The notes: generated by a model from the letters alone, not told the origin. Positions 24,631 through 33,853 are shown, numbered from the stretch's first letter. The stretch: DNA of 64,000 nucleotides from Leifsonia xyli (GCA_003243275.1 QFQR01000003.1:488258-552257); one strand, 5' to 3'. Numbers and translations: made by a program.

Positions 24631-26024
24631 GTGAGCCGTTCGTAGGCCGGGCTGCGGCTCGGCAGGGGTGTGCTGCGGATCGTGCCGTGTTCGTCGGGGC
24701 GTTCGAGTCGGTAGGTGCCGCCATGCCTCCGGATCCGCCAGCGCTGGTTGTGCACGTTGAGGTGGCAGAACCGGCACAGCAGCACACCGTCGTCGACATC
24801 GGTGCGGCCCCGGTGCTCGTCCCAGTGGTCGATGTGGTGCGCCTCGGCCCAGGACGGCGGTGCCCCGCACATCACGCATCCGCCGTCGCGCGCCGCCATG
24901 GTGACGCGCTGTCGCTCCGAGAACAGCCGTTGTCGCCGCCCGAGATTCAACACGCGTCCGTCGGCGTCGAACAGAATCGGGACGGCACCGCCTGCGCAGA
25001 TGAACCGTTCTGCCGTCTGGACGGAGACGGCGTCGGTCTGCCCCGCGAAGAACGCGGCACCCTCCGGGTCGCCGTTCGCGCCGCGGGTGTCGAGATCCTT
25101 CTGGGTGACCAGGATCTGCACGACCGGCTTCCGGTCGCCGAGGAGCGTTCCGTCGTCCACTCGCGCTCCGGCGCGGACGAGTTCGACGAGGAGGTCGAGC
25201 GTGAGCTGCTCGGTGCTGCGCGCGTCTCGCATCAGCTCGTCGGCGCGGGCGCGCCCCGCCGGGTCGACGAAGCGGGGGCCGCCGCGGCGGGGTGAGGTCG
25301 CGGCATCCAGAATGGGCACCACGATCGCCGCCGATTCCGGGTCGAGCAGGCCCGAGAGCCGGGTCATGCCATCCGCCTGCCTCGTGATCTTGAGGAACCG
25401 GAGCTCGTGGCGCTCCTGCTCACGGTCGGGGATGCCGGCGAGGTCGAGGTCGTCACGCACGCGCGCCGCACGCGCGGCGAGGTCGTCCAGTTTGAGGCCG
25501 TGGGCCGCGTCGATGAGGGCGCGCGCGGCCTCCGCCAACGCCGTCGCGGATGCGCCGCCCGCACGGTCGCCGCCCGCGGCCGCCAGCCGGTTGCGGATCA
25601 CGCCCGCGGCTGCTGTGGAGATGGTTGCGGTCGCGACCGCGTCGCCGATCACACGGAGCCACTCCGGCACGGGCGGCGCATCCGGACGGGTCGCGGTGGG
25701 GAGGGTCGCGGTGGGAAGGAGGGCGGCCGTCGCGACCAGGGTGTGGGCGTCGCGCCGCGAGGTGCCGCTGACCGTGGCGATGAGGTCTTCCGCCGACTTC
25801 ACCCCGTGGGTGGCCGCGAGACCGGCGGCGCCGAGTTCGCGGCGGGAACGGTGAGCGATCTCGCCCGCGACCTGGGTGGCGAGAGCATCGAGGCGGCGGC
25901 GCACCTGGGCGATCCGGCGCTGGGAGTCGAGCAGTTCGGCATCTCCCATCCCGCCCAGAACGGCCGGCGCGAGGGGCACCGACAGGTCACCCACGAGGGT
26001 GAGGGAGTCGGTGATCGATCGCAT
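24624..26024 (-). CDS. DUF222 domain HNH endonuclease
   Basis: The 466 residues have the DUF222 region (about 30-330) and a C-terminal HNH nuclease domain, CVMCGAPPSWAEAHHIDHWDEHRGRTDVDDGVLLCRFCHLNVHNQRW, with two CxxC zinc pairs and the catalytic HH...N/H...H set. Such genes occur in many copies in actinobacteria, and those in Microbacteriaceae are often located near repeats; their biological role is not known to me. This copy is complete. It is flanked by tandem repeats on both sides (24550 and 26147). Confidence 0.93.
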   Translation of the reverse strand: MRSITDSLTLVGDLSVPLAPAVLGGMGDAELLDSQRRIAQVRRRLDALATQVAGEIAHRSRRELGAAGLAATHGVKSAEDLIATVSGTSRRDAHTLVATAALLPTATLPTATRPDAPPVPEWLRVIGDAVATATISTAAAGVIRNRLAAAGGDRAGGASATALAEAARALIDAAHGLKLDDLAARAARVRDDLDLAGIPDREQERHELRFLKITRQADGMTRLSGLLDPESAAIVVPILDAATSPRRGGPRFVDPAGRARADELMRDARSTEQLTLDLLVELVRAGARVDDGTLLGDRKPVVQILVTQKDLDTRGANGDPEGAAFFAGQTDAVSVQTAERFICAGGAVPILFDADGRVLNLGRRQRLFSERQRVTMAARDGGCVMCGAPPSWAEAHHIDHWDEHRGRTDVDDGVLLCRFCHLNVHNQRWRIRRHGGTYRLERPDEHGTIRSTPLPSRSPAYERLTA

Positions 26025-26119
26025 GCCCCGATTCTTCCGGATCGAACATATATACGAAAGAGGGGAAGGGGGATTCGTGGAGAATCCATCACTATGTAGG
26101 GGTGTGGAGGAGGGGAGGG

Positions 26120-26312
26120 GGTCTCGATACGCCCGCTGCGCGGGCTACTCGACCAGCGAGAAGGGTGCGGCAACGGGTACTCGACCAGCGAGAAGGGTGC
26201 GGCAACGGGTACTCGACCAGCGAGAAGGCTGCGGCTACTCGACCAGCGAGAAGGCAGCGGCCACTCGACCAGCGGGAAGGCTGCGGCCGGGGCCACTCGA
26301 CCGGCGGCGGAA
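26120..26312. repeat. Family D palindrome continued by a six-unit tandem array
   Basis: GGTCTCGATACG-CCCGC-tg-CGCGGG-CTACTCGACC (26120-26153) is a family D element. Its right end ACTCGACCAGCGAGAAGG is then repeated: copies start at 26147, 26179, 26211, 26237, 26263 and 26295, spaced 32, 32, 26, 26 and 32 bp. The array ends two bases before the stop of the ABC ATPase gene. Confidence 0.88.
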
Positions 26313-26314
26313 CC

Positions 26315-27412
26315 CTAGGCGCGAGCCCGCACCGACACCGGCTCGGCGTCGATCGCGATGCGCACGCGGTCGTCGTACTCGACCCGCTCCGAGGCCGGAT
26401 GCTGCACCCGCACGAGCGCGCCATCCGTCGTGCGCACCAGGGTGCGGCGGAAGCTGCCGAGGAAGGTGCTCTCCTGCACCGCGCCCTCGACCCCGCCCGA
26501 CGCCACCAGGCGCACGTTCTCGGGACGGATGAACACCTCCACCTCGCCCGTCACCGGCTCGCCCGAGATGGGCAGCGTCCACTCCCACACGCGCACCGAC
26601 GTGCCCTCGGCGACGCCCGGCACGAGGCTCGAGAGCCCCACGAAGGCGGCGACCCCCGGCGTCGAGGGGGAGAGGTAGAGCTCCTCGGGGGTGCCGATCT
26701 GCTCGATGCGCCCCGCGCTCATCACCGCGATCCGGTCGGAGACGGCGAGCGCCTCCTCCTGGTCGTGCGTCACGAACACCGTCGTGATGCCGAGGCGCAG
26801 CTGGATGCGGCGGATCTCGTCGCGCAGCTGCACGCGCACCTTCGCATCCAGCGCCGACAGCGGCTCGTCCAGCAGCAGCACGCGCGGCTCGGTGACGAGC
26901 GCGCGGGCGAGCGCCACACGCTGCTGCTGGCCGCCCGAGAGCTGATGCGGGAAGCGGTCGGCGAGGTGGTCGAGCCCGACGAGTGCGAGCGCGTCGCCTG
27001 CCCGTCGCAGCGCCTCGGGGCGTGCGACCTTGCGGCGCAGCAGCCCGAACGCCGTGTTGTCGACGACGCGCAGGTGCGGGAACAGCGAGTACGACTGGAA
27101 GACCATGCCGATGTCGCGCTTGTTGGTCGGAACGGTCGACACGTCGGTGCCACCGAGCATGACGGCACCGCCGTTGGCCTGCTCGAGACCGGCGAGCACG
27201 CGCAGCGCGGTCGTCTTGCCGCAGCCCGAGGGGCCGAGCAGCGAGACGAACTCGCCCGGCGCGATGTCGAGGTCGAGGCCGTGCAGCACGCGGGTGGAGC
27301 CGTAGTCCTTCACGATGCCGCGGAACTCGACGCGGGTGCCGCTTCCGGCATCCGCGAGCAGCGAGTTCTCGGAGGTCTTGGGCAGGGCGCGCACGGGGAT
27401 GGGGGAGGTCAT
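26315..27412 (-). CDS. ABC importer ATP-binding protein
   Basis: The 365 residues have a complete ATPase: Walker A GPSGCGKTT near 60, Q-loop, signature LSGGQQQRVALARAL, Walker B RVLLLDEPLSALD and switch His in FVTHDQEEAL, plus a C-terminal TOBE domain (about 280-365). This is the layout of PotA/FbpC/CysA-like importers for polyamine, iron, sulfate, thiamine or aminophosphonate. ATG 27412 overlaps the stop of the upstream permease gene (ATGA). It is the last gene of a four-gene operon read on the minus strand. Confidence 0.93.
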   Translation of the reverse strand: MTSPIPVRALPKTSENSLLADAGSGTRVEFRGIVKDYGSTRVLHGLDLDIAPGEFVSLLGPSGCGKTTALRVLAGLEQANGGAVMLGGTDVSTVPTNKRDIGMVFQSYSLFPHLRVVDNTAFGLLRRKVARPEALRRAGDALALVGLDHLADRFPHQLSGGQQQRVALARALVTEPRVLLLDEPLSALDAKVRVQLRDEIRRIQLRLGITTVFVTHDQEEALAVSDRIAVMSAGRIEQIGTPEELYLSPSTPGVAAFVGLSSLVPGVAEGTSVRVWEWTLPISGEPVTGEVEVFIRPENVRLVASGGVEGAVQESTFLGSFRRTLVRTTDGALVRVQHPASERVEYDDRVRIAIDAEPVSVRARA

Positions 27413-28203
27413 GATCCGGCCTTTCCGGTGCGGGCGCGGCCCGCGAATCCGATGACGAGGAGCAGCACGAAGGCGAAGGCCAACGCGAGCAGGGTGAAGA
27501 CGGCGGCCGCGTAGCCGTCGCTGTTCTTGACGACCACGAGGGCCGTCTGGAAGACCTGCCGGTTCAGCAGCGAGGCGATGGTGAACTCGCCGAGCACGAC
27601 CGCGACCGAGATGAGGGATGCCGCGAGCAGCCCGGTGCGCAGGTTCGGCGCGATCACCCGCAGCAGGATCGTGCCCCATCCGGCACCGAGCGACCTGGCC
27701 GCCTCCGAGAGGGTGCGGATGTCGACCGCGTCGATGGAGGCCTGGATCGCCCGGTAGGCGAACGGCAGCACGGTGATGCCGTAGGCGAAGGCGAGGGTCC
27801 ACGCGCCCGTGCCGAGCATCCGGCCGATCTGCTGGTAGATCGGCGCGAGACCGACGACGAGCACGATCGCGGGGATCGAGATCGGCAGCAGCACGAGGAA
27901 CTCGAACCCGGGGCGCAGGCGCGGGTAGCGCAGGTGCACGAGCACCATGGTCGGCGTCAGCAGGAACAGCACGATCGCGACCGTCACGACGGCGAGGATG
28001 AGCGAGTTGGTGAGCCCGGTCCAGATCGGTGCGTAGAGCGCCGCCTTGGCCGGGTCGAAGAGCGCCGCCCAGTGCACGAGCGAGAAGCCGTCGCCGTCGC
28101 GCAGCGTGTAGAGGAAGGTCGACAGCATCGGGATCGCGAAGAACGCGCCCACCACGATGCCGATGATCCAGCGGGTGGTGCGGGAGGGGGCCAGGCGGTT
28201 CAT
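27409..28203 (-). CDS. ABC importer permease, second subunit
   Basis: The 264-residue membrane protein has six hydrophobic helices and the EAA loop SEAARSLGAGWGTILLRVIAPNL, the site that docks on the ATPase. It is of the PotC/ThiP-half type. Start ATG 28203 overlaps the stop of the first permease gene, and its own stop overlaps the ATPase start. The two permeases presumably form the heterodimeric channel. Confidence 0.92.
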   Translation of the reverse strand: MNRLAPSRTTRWIIGIVVGAFFAIPMLSTFLYTLRDGDGFSLVHWAALFDPAKAALYAPIWTGLTNSLILAVVTVAIVLFLLTPTMVLVHLRYPRLRPGFEFLVLLPISIPAIVLVVGLAPIYQQIGRMLGTGAWTLAFAYGITVLPFAYRAIQASIDAVDIRTLSEAARSLGAGWGTILLRVIAPNLRTGLLAASLISVAVVLGEFTIASLLNRQVFQTALVVVKNSDGYAAAVFTLLALAFAFVLLLVIGFAGRARTGKAGS

Positions 28204-29111
28204 CCCTGCCACCTCGCCGCTCGCTGCTGGATGAGCGAGTAGAGCCACATGACGACCCCCACGACGACGATCATGCCGAGTGCGAGTGCACCGGCCAGGT
28301 TCTCCCGACCGAGCACGGTCTCGCTCGTCAGGGCGGTGCGGATCTGCAGCGACACGATCTGCGAGCCCTGGCTCGCGAGCGCGGCGGCGGTCGCATAGGA
28401 GGAGAAGGCGTTCGCGAACAGCAGGAGCGTGCACGCGAGGAAGGAGGGGCTGAGCACGGGGATGCCGATGCGCAGCCAGAATGAGCTGCGCGTGCCGCCG
28501 AGGGTGAGGTTCGCCTCCGCCCACTGGGGCTTCAGGGCGCTGAGGGCGGGCATGAAGGTGATCACCATGAGCGGGATCTGGAAGAAGACGTAGGGCAGGA
28601 TCAGGCCCGGAAGCTCGTAGATCCACGGGCCGTCGGCGAAGAGATCGATCCCGAGGCCCGCGAGCAGTTGGGTGACGACACCCTGCAGCCCGATCGTCGC
28701 GATGAATGCGAAGGCGAGCATGACGCCGCCGAACTGGGCGAAGACGCCGGCCGCGGCATCCACGGCGGTGCGCATCGGGCCGGTCTCGTTGAGGCCGAGC
28801 AGCGCGTAGCAGACCAGGGCTCCGAACACCGCGCCGATCAGCGCGGTGAGCAGCGACAGCCAGGTGGAGTTCCAGAAGGTCGCGAGGATCACGGGGTCGC
28901 CGAGGGCGGCCAGGTTGTCGAGCGTGAACGCGCCGTCGGCGTCGAAGAGCCCGGATGCGAGCGCCAGCACGGTGGGCAGCGCGAGGAACAGCAGCACGTA
29001 GGCGACGAAGGGCGCGAGCCCGATCCAGGCCCAGGCGCGAGGGGTGAACCCCCGCCGGGGCGAAGCATCGAGCTTCGCTCCGGCGGGGGTCACCTGGGTT
29101 GCGGTGGTCAC
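28200..29111 (-). CDS. ABC importer permease, first subunit
   Basis: The 303 residues have an N-terminal polar stretch and six to seven TM helices, beginning WIGLAPFVAYVLLFLALPTVLALASGLF, as in PotB/CysT-type permeases. The EAA-like loop is WAEANLTLGGTRSSFWLRIGIPVLSP. GTG 29111 overlaps the stop of the binding-protein gene (GTGA). All four junctions of the operon overlap by four bases, which suggests tight translational coupling and equal subunit synthesis. Confidence 0.92.
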   Translation of the reverse strand: MTTATQVTPAGAKLDASPRRGFTPRAWAWIGLAPFVAYVLLFLALPTVLALASGLFDADGAFTLDNLAALGDPVILATFWNSTWLSLLTALIGAVFGALVCYALLGLNETGPMRTAVDAAAGVFAQFGGVMLAFAFIATIGLQGVVTQLLAGLGIDLFADGPWIYELPGLILPYVFFQIPLMVITFMPALSALKPQWAEANLTLGGTRSSFWLRIGIPVLSPSFLACTLLLFANAFSSYATAAALASQGSQIVSLQIRTALTSETVLGRENLAGALALGMIVVVGVVMWLYSLIQQRAARWQG

Positions 29112-30247
29112 TGGACCGCGGCCGCCCACTTCTCGCCGAGCAGCTTGCCGGCTGCGGTGGACTGGGCCTCGGTCGGAACGACGACCTTCTCGGGCGCGGC
29201 TGGCAGAGCCGAGGCCGCTTCCTTGTCGATCGTGCCGGCCGTGGTCATGGCCTCCATGCGCACGGGGCGGGCGCCACCCTTGAGCCACAGGTTCTGCGCC
29301 TCGTCGCTGTAGAGGAACTCCTGCCAGAGGCGCGCGGCCGCCGGGTTCGGGGCGTTCTTGTTGATGGCCTGGTTGTAGTAGCCCGCGTAGCCCGTTCCGG
29401 GGAAGACGCGAACCTTCCAGTTCTTGTTGTCCTTGACGTGGGTCGCGTTCAGGTAGTCCCAGTCGAAGACGACGGGGGTCTCGCCGCTCGCGACGGTCGC
29501 GCTCGTGACGTCGAGCTTGAGCATGTTGCCGGCCTTGTTGAGCTTCGAGAAGAAGTCGATGCCCGGCGTGTAGTCGTCGAGCGTGCCACCCGACTGGATG
29601 TCGGCCATGCCGACCGCGGCGAAGGCCGCACCGGCCTGCGTCGGGTCACCGTTGATGGCGACCGAGGCCTTGTAGTCGGCGCCGAGCAGGTCCTCGAGGG
29701 TCTTCGGCTCCGGGAACTTCGACGAGTCGTAGCCGACCGACATGTACCCGCCGTAGTCGCCCACGAAGAGGCCCGTGGACTCCTTCAGCGCGTCGGGGAT
29801 GTCGTCCCAGGTCTGCACCTTGTAGGGCGCGAAGACGGCGGTGTTCTGCAGGGCCACGGTGAGGCCGAGGTCGAACACGTCGGGCGCGGTGTCGAGGCCC
29901 TCGTTGGTCTTGGCGGCCTGGATCTCCTCGGCGCTCGAGATGTCGGGCGAGGCCTCGTTGACGGTGATCTCGGGGTACTTCGCCTTGAACGCGTCGATGA
30001 CGGCGCCGTAGTTGGCCCAGTCGCGGGGGAGCGCGATGACGTTGAGCGCACCCTCCTTCTTGGCGGCGGCCTCGAGGTCGGCGAAGGTGCCGAAGTCGGC
30101 GACGCTCGTCGCGGTGGCGGCGTCCGAACCGCTGCCGCCCGAGGCGCCGGGGGTCGGGTCGCTCGCGCAACCGGTGAGTGCGATGGCCGTCACGGCGACC
30201 GCGGCGATGCCCACGGTCAGGTGACGGGCGCGGAGCAGAGATGTCAT
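29108..30247 (-). CDS. ABC importer substrate-binding lipoprotein
   Basis: The 379-residue lipoprotein has a signal peptide and lipobox ALTGC (Cys27), a Ser/Gly/Thr linker, and a type II periplasmic-binding fold (LNVIALPRDWANYGAVIDAFKAKYPEITVNEASPD, then FDLGLTVALQNTAVFAPY, later VFPGTGYAGYYNQAINKNAPNPAAARLWQEFLYSDEAQNLWLKGGARPVR). The domains resemble those of iron, 2-aminoethylphosphonate and polyamine binders, but I cannot fix the ligand. ATG 30247 is preceded by GAGAGGAA. It heads the four-gene operon and is divergent from the AI-2E-type gene. Confidence 0.9.
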   Translation of the reverse strand: MTSLLRARHLTVGIAAVAVTAIALTGCASDPTPGASGGSGSDAATATSVADFGTFADLEAAAKKEGALNVIALPRDWANYGAVIDAFKAKYPEITVNEASPDISSAEEIQAAKTNEGLDTAPDVFDLGLTVALQNTAVFAPYKVQTWDDIPDALKESTGLFVGDYGGYMSVGYDSSKFPEPKTLEDLLGADYKASVAINGDPTQAGAAFAAVGMADIQSGGTLDDYTPGIDFFSKLNKAGNMLKLDVTSATVASGETPVVFDWDYLNATHVKDNKNWKVRVFPGTGYAGYYNQAINKNAPNPAAARLWQEFLYSDEAQNLWLKGGARPVRMEAMTTAGTIDKEAASALPAAPEKVVVPTEAQSTAAGKLLGEKWAAAVQ

Positions 30248-30426
30248 GGGTGCTGTTCCTCTCGGTGTTTTCGCGCTTGCGCGCGACAGTCGCAGGAGTG
30301 GCGCGACGAACGTGACGCTAAGCATCCGTGGTGACGCCGATGGGCGCGCAAAGTGAACAACGGGTGCCGTTCGGGTGACCGGACGGTGCCCGCACGCGCG
30401 GAATACAGGGCACTTAGACTTGACCA

Positions 30427-31617
30427 ATGGCTTTCGGATTCCGCAGCGAGCGTGCGCGTGACGAGGAGGCTCGGCGCGCGGTCGACGCCCAGGTGGCGGA
30501 TGCGGTGCCCCCCGGGATGCGGATCGCCGCGGCCTGGTCGTGGCGGCTCCTCGTGGTCGCCGGCGTCGTCGCGCTCGTCGTCTTCCTCGTGATCCAACTG
30601 CGCTACATCGTCATCCCGCTCATGGTCGCGATGCTGCTCTCGGCGCTGCTCGTGCCGTTCTCGAACTGGTTGCAGCGGCACCGCTGGCCGAAGTGGGCGG
30701 CGGTCGCCGTCTCCGAGGTCGGCATCCTGGCCGTGCTCACGGGCCTCATCTGGTTGACCGTCAGCACGGTGCGCAGCGGCTACCCGGCGCTCGTAGACCA
30801 GACGGCGGCGCGCTGGGAGGACTTCAAGGTGTGGCTGCGCGACTCGCCCCTGCACGTCTCGGAAGACGACATCAGCGGCTGGGTGGATCGCGCCATCTCC
30901 TGGTTCCAATCGGGCGGCGACGGCCTCTGGTCGGGGGCGCTGTCGGTGGGCACCACGGTCGGGCATGTGCTCGCCGGGTTCCTGCTCGTGCTGTTCGCGA
31001 CGCTGTTCATCCTCATCGACGGTCGCGGCATCTGGCACTGGATCGTGCGGATCTTCCCGCGCAAGTCGCGCGCGGCGCTCATCGGCGGTGGTGAGGCGGG
31101 CTGGATCACGCTCTCGACCTTCGTGCGCGTGCAGGTGCTCGTCGCCTTCATCGACGCGGTCGGCATCGGGCTCGGCGCCTTCATCCTCGGCCTCTTCTAC
31201 GACGGCTTCCCGCTCGTCGTGCCGATCGCGATCCTGGTCTTCCTCGGCTCCTTCATCCCGGTCGTCGGCGCCGTCGTCTCCGGCGCCCTCGCCGTGTTCA
31301 TCGCCCTCGTCTTCATGGGCCCGTGGCAGGCCTTCGTGATGCTGCTCATCGTGATCGGCGTGCAGCAGCTCGAAGGGCACGTGCTGCAGCCGTTCCTGGT
31401 CGGCAACGCCGTCAAGGTGCACCCGCTCGCGGTCGTCATCGTCGTGGCGACCGGAGGGTTCCTGGCCGGCATCCCCGGCGCCCTCTTCGCGGTTCCGCTC
31501 GTCGCCACCGCGAACGCCATGATCGTCTACATCGCCCGCGGCGAGTGGCGCACCAACCCGCATCCGTCGGTCGCGGATGTCGTCCCGTCCACGAGAGGCC
31601 GCACCATCCGTGACTGA
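30427..31617 (+). CDS. AI-2E family (PF01594-type) transporter
   Basis: The 396 residues show about eight TM helices with a large extracytoplasmic or amphipathic segment between TM3 and TM4. Typical motifs are PLMVAMLLSALLVPFSNWL near the N-terminus, SFIPVVGAVVSGALAVFIAL and QQLEGHVLQPFLVGNAVKVHPLAVVIVVATGGFLAGIPGALFAVPLVATANAM near the C-terminus. Family members export AI-2 or act as Na+/H+ antiporters; which applies here is open. The ATG lies six bases after a TTAGACT box, so a very short leader is likely. It overlaps ilvA by eight bases. Confidence 0.9.
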   Translation: MAFGFRSERARDEEARRAVDAQVADAVPPGMRIAAAWSWRLLVVAGVVALVVFLVIQLRYIVIPLMVAMLLSALLVPFSNWLQRHRWPKWAAVAVSEVGILAVLTGLIWLTVSTVRSGYPALVDQTAARWEDFKVWLRDSPLHVSEDDISGWVDRAISWFQSGGDGLWSGALSVGTTVGHVLAGFLLVLFATLFILIDGRGIWHWIVRIFPRKSRAALIGGGEAGWITLSTFVRVQVLVAFIDAVGIGLGAFILGLFYDGFPLVVPIAILVFLGSFIPVVGAVVSGALAVFIALVFMGPWQAFVMLLIVIGVQQLEGHVLQPFLVGNAVKVHPLAVVIVVATGGFLAGIPGALFAVPLVATANAMIVYIARGEWRTNPHPSVADVVPSTRGRTIRD

Positions 31618-32845
31618 ACTGCCCGGACCCTCGCTCGCTGAGATCCGTGCCGCGCGGGAACGCGCGTACGAGGTCGCCGTCGTGACCCCCATGGAGAACT
31701 CGCGCTTCCTCTCCGAGGTGCTCGGCGTGCCCGTGCACCTGAAGGCGGAGACCTTGCAGCGCACCGGCTCGTACAAGATCCGCGGTGCCTACAACCGCCT
31801 CTCGCAGCTCACCGAGTCGGAACGCGCCCGCGGGGTCGTCGCGGCCTCCGCGGGCAACCACGCGCAGGGGGTGGCGCTCGCGGCGCGCGAGCTCGGCATC
31901 CGGGCCACCATCTTCATGCCGCTCGGCGTCGCCCTGCCGAAGCTGCAGGCCACCCGCAACTACGGTGCCGAGGTGGTGCTGCACGGGCACGTCGTCGACG
32001 AGACCCTGCAGGCGGCGGCCGAGTTCGCCGAGCGCACCGGCGCGGTCATCATCCCGCCGTTCGATCATCCGGATGTCGTCGCCGGCCAGGGCGGTCTCGC
32101 GCTCGAGATCCTCGAGCAGGTGCCCGAGGTCGAGAACGTGATCGTGCCGATCGGCGGCGGCGGCCTCATCGGGGGGATCGCCTCCGCGTTCGCACAACTC
32201 GAGCCGGAGCTGGGCCGTCGGGTGCGGGTGATCGGGGTGCAGGCCGCCAACGCCGCCTCCTATCTGCCCTCGCTCGACGCGGGCGAGCCGCGCTCCATCG
32301 CGACCGGTCCGACGATCGCCGACGGCATCGCGGTCGGACGTCCGGGCGAGCTCAACTTCGCGATCGTGCGTGCCACGGTCGACCAGATCGTCACGGTCGA
32401 CGACGACGACACCGCGCGGGCGCTCGTCGTGCTGCTCGAGCGCGCCAAGCTCGTCGTCGAGCCCGCGGGTGCCGTCGGGGTCGCGGCCGCGCTCTCCGAG
32501 CAGATCCGGGTGGACGGGCCGACCGTCATCCTGCTGTCGGGCGGCAACATCGACCCGATGGTCATGGAGCGCGTCATCAGCCGCGGCCTCGCCGCCTCGC
32601 ACCGCTACCTCAAGGTCAACATCCCGCTGCCCGACCGCCCCGGCCAGCTGGCGCGCATCGCCGAGCTCATCGCCGAGGCGAACGCGAACGTCGTCGAGGT
32701 GCTGCATACGCGGCACGGATTCGGTCTGCAGATCAGCGAGGTCGAGATCGAGATCCACATGGAGACCCGCGGCGCGGAGCATGCCGAACTGGTGCTGCGT
32801 CGCCTCCGCGACGCCGGCTACCGCCCGCGGGTCGAGGCGGGCTGA
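31610..32845 (+). CDS. ilvA: Threonine ammonia-lyase with ACT domain
   Basis: PLP enzyme that deaminates threonine to 2-oxobutanoate for isoleucine synthesis or threonine catabolism. The 411 residues have the PLP lysine in RTGSYKIRGAYN (Lys56), SAGNHAQGVA, the phosphate loop GGGGLIGG and a single C-terminal ACT domain (about 335-411, PDRPGQLARIAELIAEANANVVEVLHTR). One ACT-like domain and this length match the catabolic/TdcB-like short form. GTG 31610 overlaps the upstream gene by eight bases, so the AI-2E-type permease and ilvA form an operon. Confidence 0.92.
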   Translation: MTELPGPSLAEIRAARERAYEVAVVTPMENSRFLSEVLGVPVHLKAETLQRTGSYKIRGAYNRLSQLTESERARGVVAASAGNHAQGVALAARELGIRATIFMPLGVALPKLQATRNYGAEVVLHGHVVDETLQAAAEFAERTGAVIIPPFDHPDVVAGQGGLALEILEQVPEVENVIVPIGGGGLIGGIASAFAQLEPELGRRVRVIGVQAANAASYLPSLDAGEPRSIATGPTIADGIAVGRPGELNFAIVRATVDQIVTVDDDDTARALVVLLERAKLVVEPAGAVGVAAALSEQIRVDGPTVILLSGGNIDPMVMERVISRGLAASHRYLKVNIPLPDRPGQLARIAELIAEANANVVEVLHTRHGFGLQISEVEIEIHMETRGAEHAELVLRRLRDAGYRPRVEAG

Positions 32846-32857
32846 AACCCCCGCCGA

Positions 32858-33343
32858 TCAGCCGGCGTAGGGCGCGACCTTCACGATCTCGACGGGGATG
32901 TCGCGGCCGTTGGGCGCCGTGTAGCTGAGCGTGTCGCCCGCGCGGTGACCGAGCACAGCCTGGCCGATGGGGCTCGACTCGGGGTAGACGTCGAGGTCCT
33001 CGTTGTCGGCCGCGATCTCGCGGTTGCCGAGCAGGAAGGTGCTCTCGTCGCCCGCGATCTTCGCCGTCACGAGCGTGCCGGGGCGCACCGTGCCATCCGA
33101 CTCCGGGGCCTCGCCGACGGTGGCGGTGCGCAGCAGCGCCGTCAGCTGACGGATGCGCGCCTCGATCTTGCCTTGCTCGTCCTTTGCGGCGTGGTAGCCG
33201 CCGTTCTCCTTGAGGTCGCCTTCTTCGCGTGCCGCCTCGATCTTCTTGGCGATGTCGACGCGGGCGGGACCTTCCAGCTCGGCCAGCTCTCCCTTGAGAC
33301 GGTCGTAGGACTCCTGGGTGAGCCAGGTCGTGGTGTCGGCCAT
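32858..33343 (-). CDS. greA: Transcription elongation factor GreA
   Basis: Rescues backtracked RNA polymerase by stimulating transcript cleavage. The 161 residues have the N-terminal coiled coil with the acidic tip EEGDLKENGGYHAAKDEQGKIEARI (Asp and Glu at the catalytic position are kept) and the C-terminal FKBP-like domain ending PIGQAVLGHRAGDTLSYTAPNGRDIPVEIVKV. AAGGAG stands seven bases before the ATG. A stem-loop with a T-rich tail lies in the leader (33365-33387). Convergent with ilvA. Confidence 0.96.
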   Translation of the reverse strand: MADTTTWLTQESYDRLKGELAELEGPARVDIAKKIEAAREEGDLKENGGYHAAKDEQGKIEARIRQLTALLRTATVGEAPESDGTVRPGTLVTAKIAGDESTFLLGNREIAADNEDLDVYPESSPIGQAVLGHRAGDTLSYTAPNGRDIPVEIVKVAPYAG

Positions 33344-33354
33344 GGTGCTCCTTA

Positions 33355-33387
33355 CAAAACAATCGAGACCGGCACTCGGCCGGTCTC
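33355..33387 (-). terminator. Intrinsic-terminator-like hairpin in the greA leader
   Basis: On the minus strand GAGACCGGC-cgagt-GCCGGTCTC is followed by GATTGTTTTGT, which runs into the AAGGAG site of greA. It may simply end the DUF4307 transcript (stop at 33413) or attenuate greA. Confidence 0.6.
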
Positions 33388-33412
33388 CACAGGGTGATGC
33401 GTTCCGGACAGC

Positions 33413-33853
33413 CTAGGACAGATCGTGCACGACCGCATCCGCTGCCGAGGGCTGGGAGCTCAGCCAGCAGCGGGAGACGGCGCCGCCGATGGAGGGCTCG
33501 CTCGTGCGCAGGGTCGCGGTGAGGGTGCGGTTGGTCTGATCGGAGGCGGGCACCTCGATGATCCGCCACCCGGTCAGCGCCTGCTTCGCGCTCACCGCCT
33601 TGACGGCGCAGGAGACCTCGGCCCCGGCCGGCGCGGTCAGCTGCCAGCGCACCTCGACGGAGGATGCGGAGAGCGCGGTGGAGTCGAGGTCGCGTGATTC
33701 GATCGAGGCCGCCGGGCGCAGCGGTGCCGTCCAGATGAGCCAGGCGACGACCGCGATCACGAGAAGCGTGCCCGCGGCGATCGCCGCCACGCGCTTCCGG
33801 ACTCGACGCATGGGCGTGCGCCCGTACCTCGCGTCGAGGTCACTCGCGGTCAT
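33413..33853 (-). CDS. DUF4307 domain membrane protein
   Basis: The 146-residue protein begins MTASDLDARYGRTPMRRVRKR, has one TM helix (about 23-44, VAAIAAGTLLVIAVVAWLIWTA) and an extracytoplasmic beta-rich domain with two Cys (SCAV, SRCWLS) that could form a disulfide. This matches DUF4307, an actinobacterial family next to greA. Its function is unknown. The divergent small membrane protein gene starts 59 bp away. Confidence 0.88.
   Translation of the reverse strand: MTASDLDARYGRTPMRRVRKRVAAIAAGTLLVIAVVAWLIWTAPLRPAASIESRDLDSTALSASSVEVRWQLTAPAGAEVSCAVKAVSAKQALTGWRIIEVPASDQTNRTLTATLRTSEPSIGGAVSRCWLSSQPSAADAVVHDLS

Noticed and set aside
24496..24879. N-terminal extension of the YcaQ-like protein or a separate small gene
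   Set aside because: The frame is the 15/30-bp repeat and antisense of the HNH gene; the conserved protein begins at GTG 24495.
26147..26312. CRISPR array
   Set aside because: Units of 26 and 32 bp repeat directly without unique spacers and no cas genes are near; it is an amplified palindrome arm.
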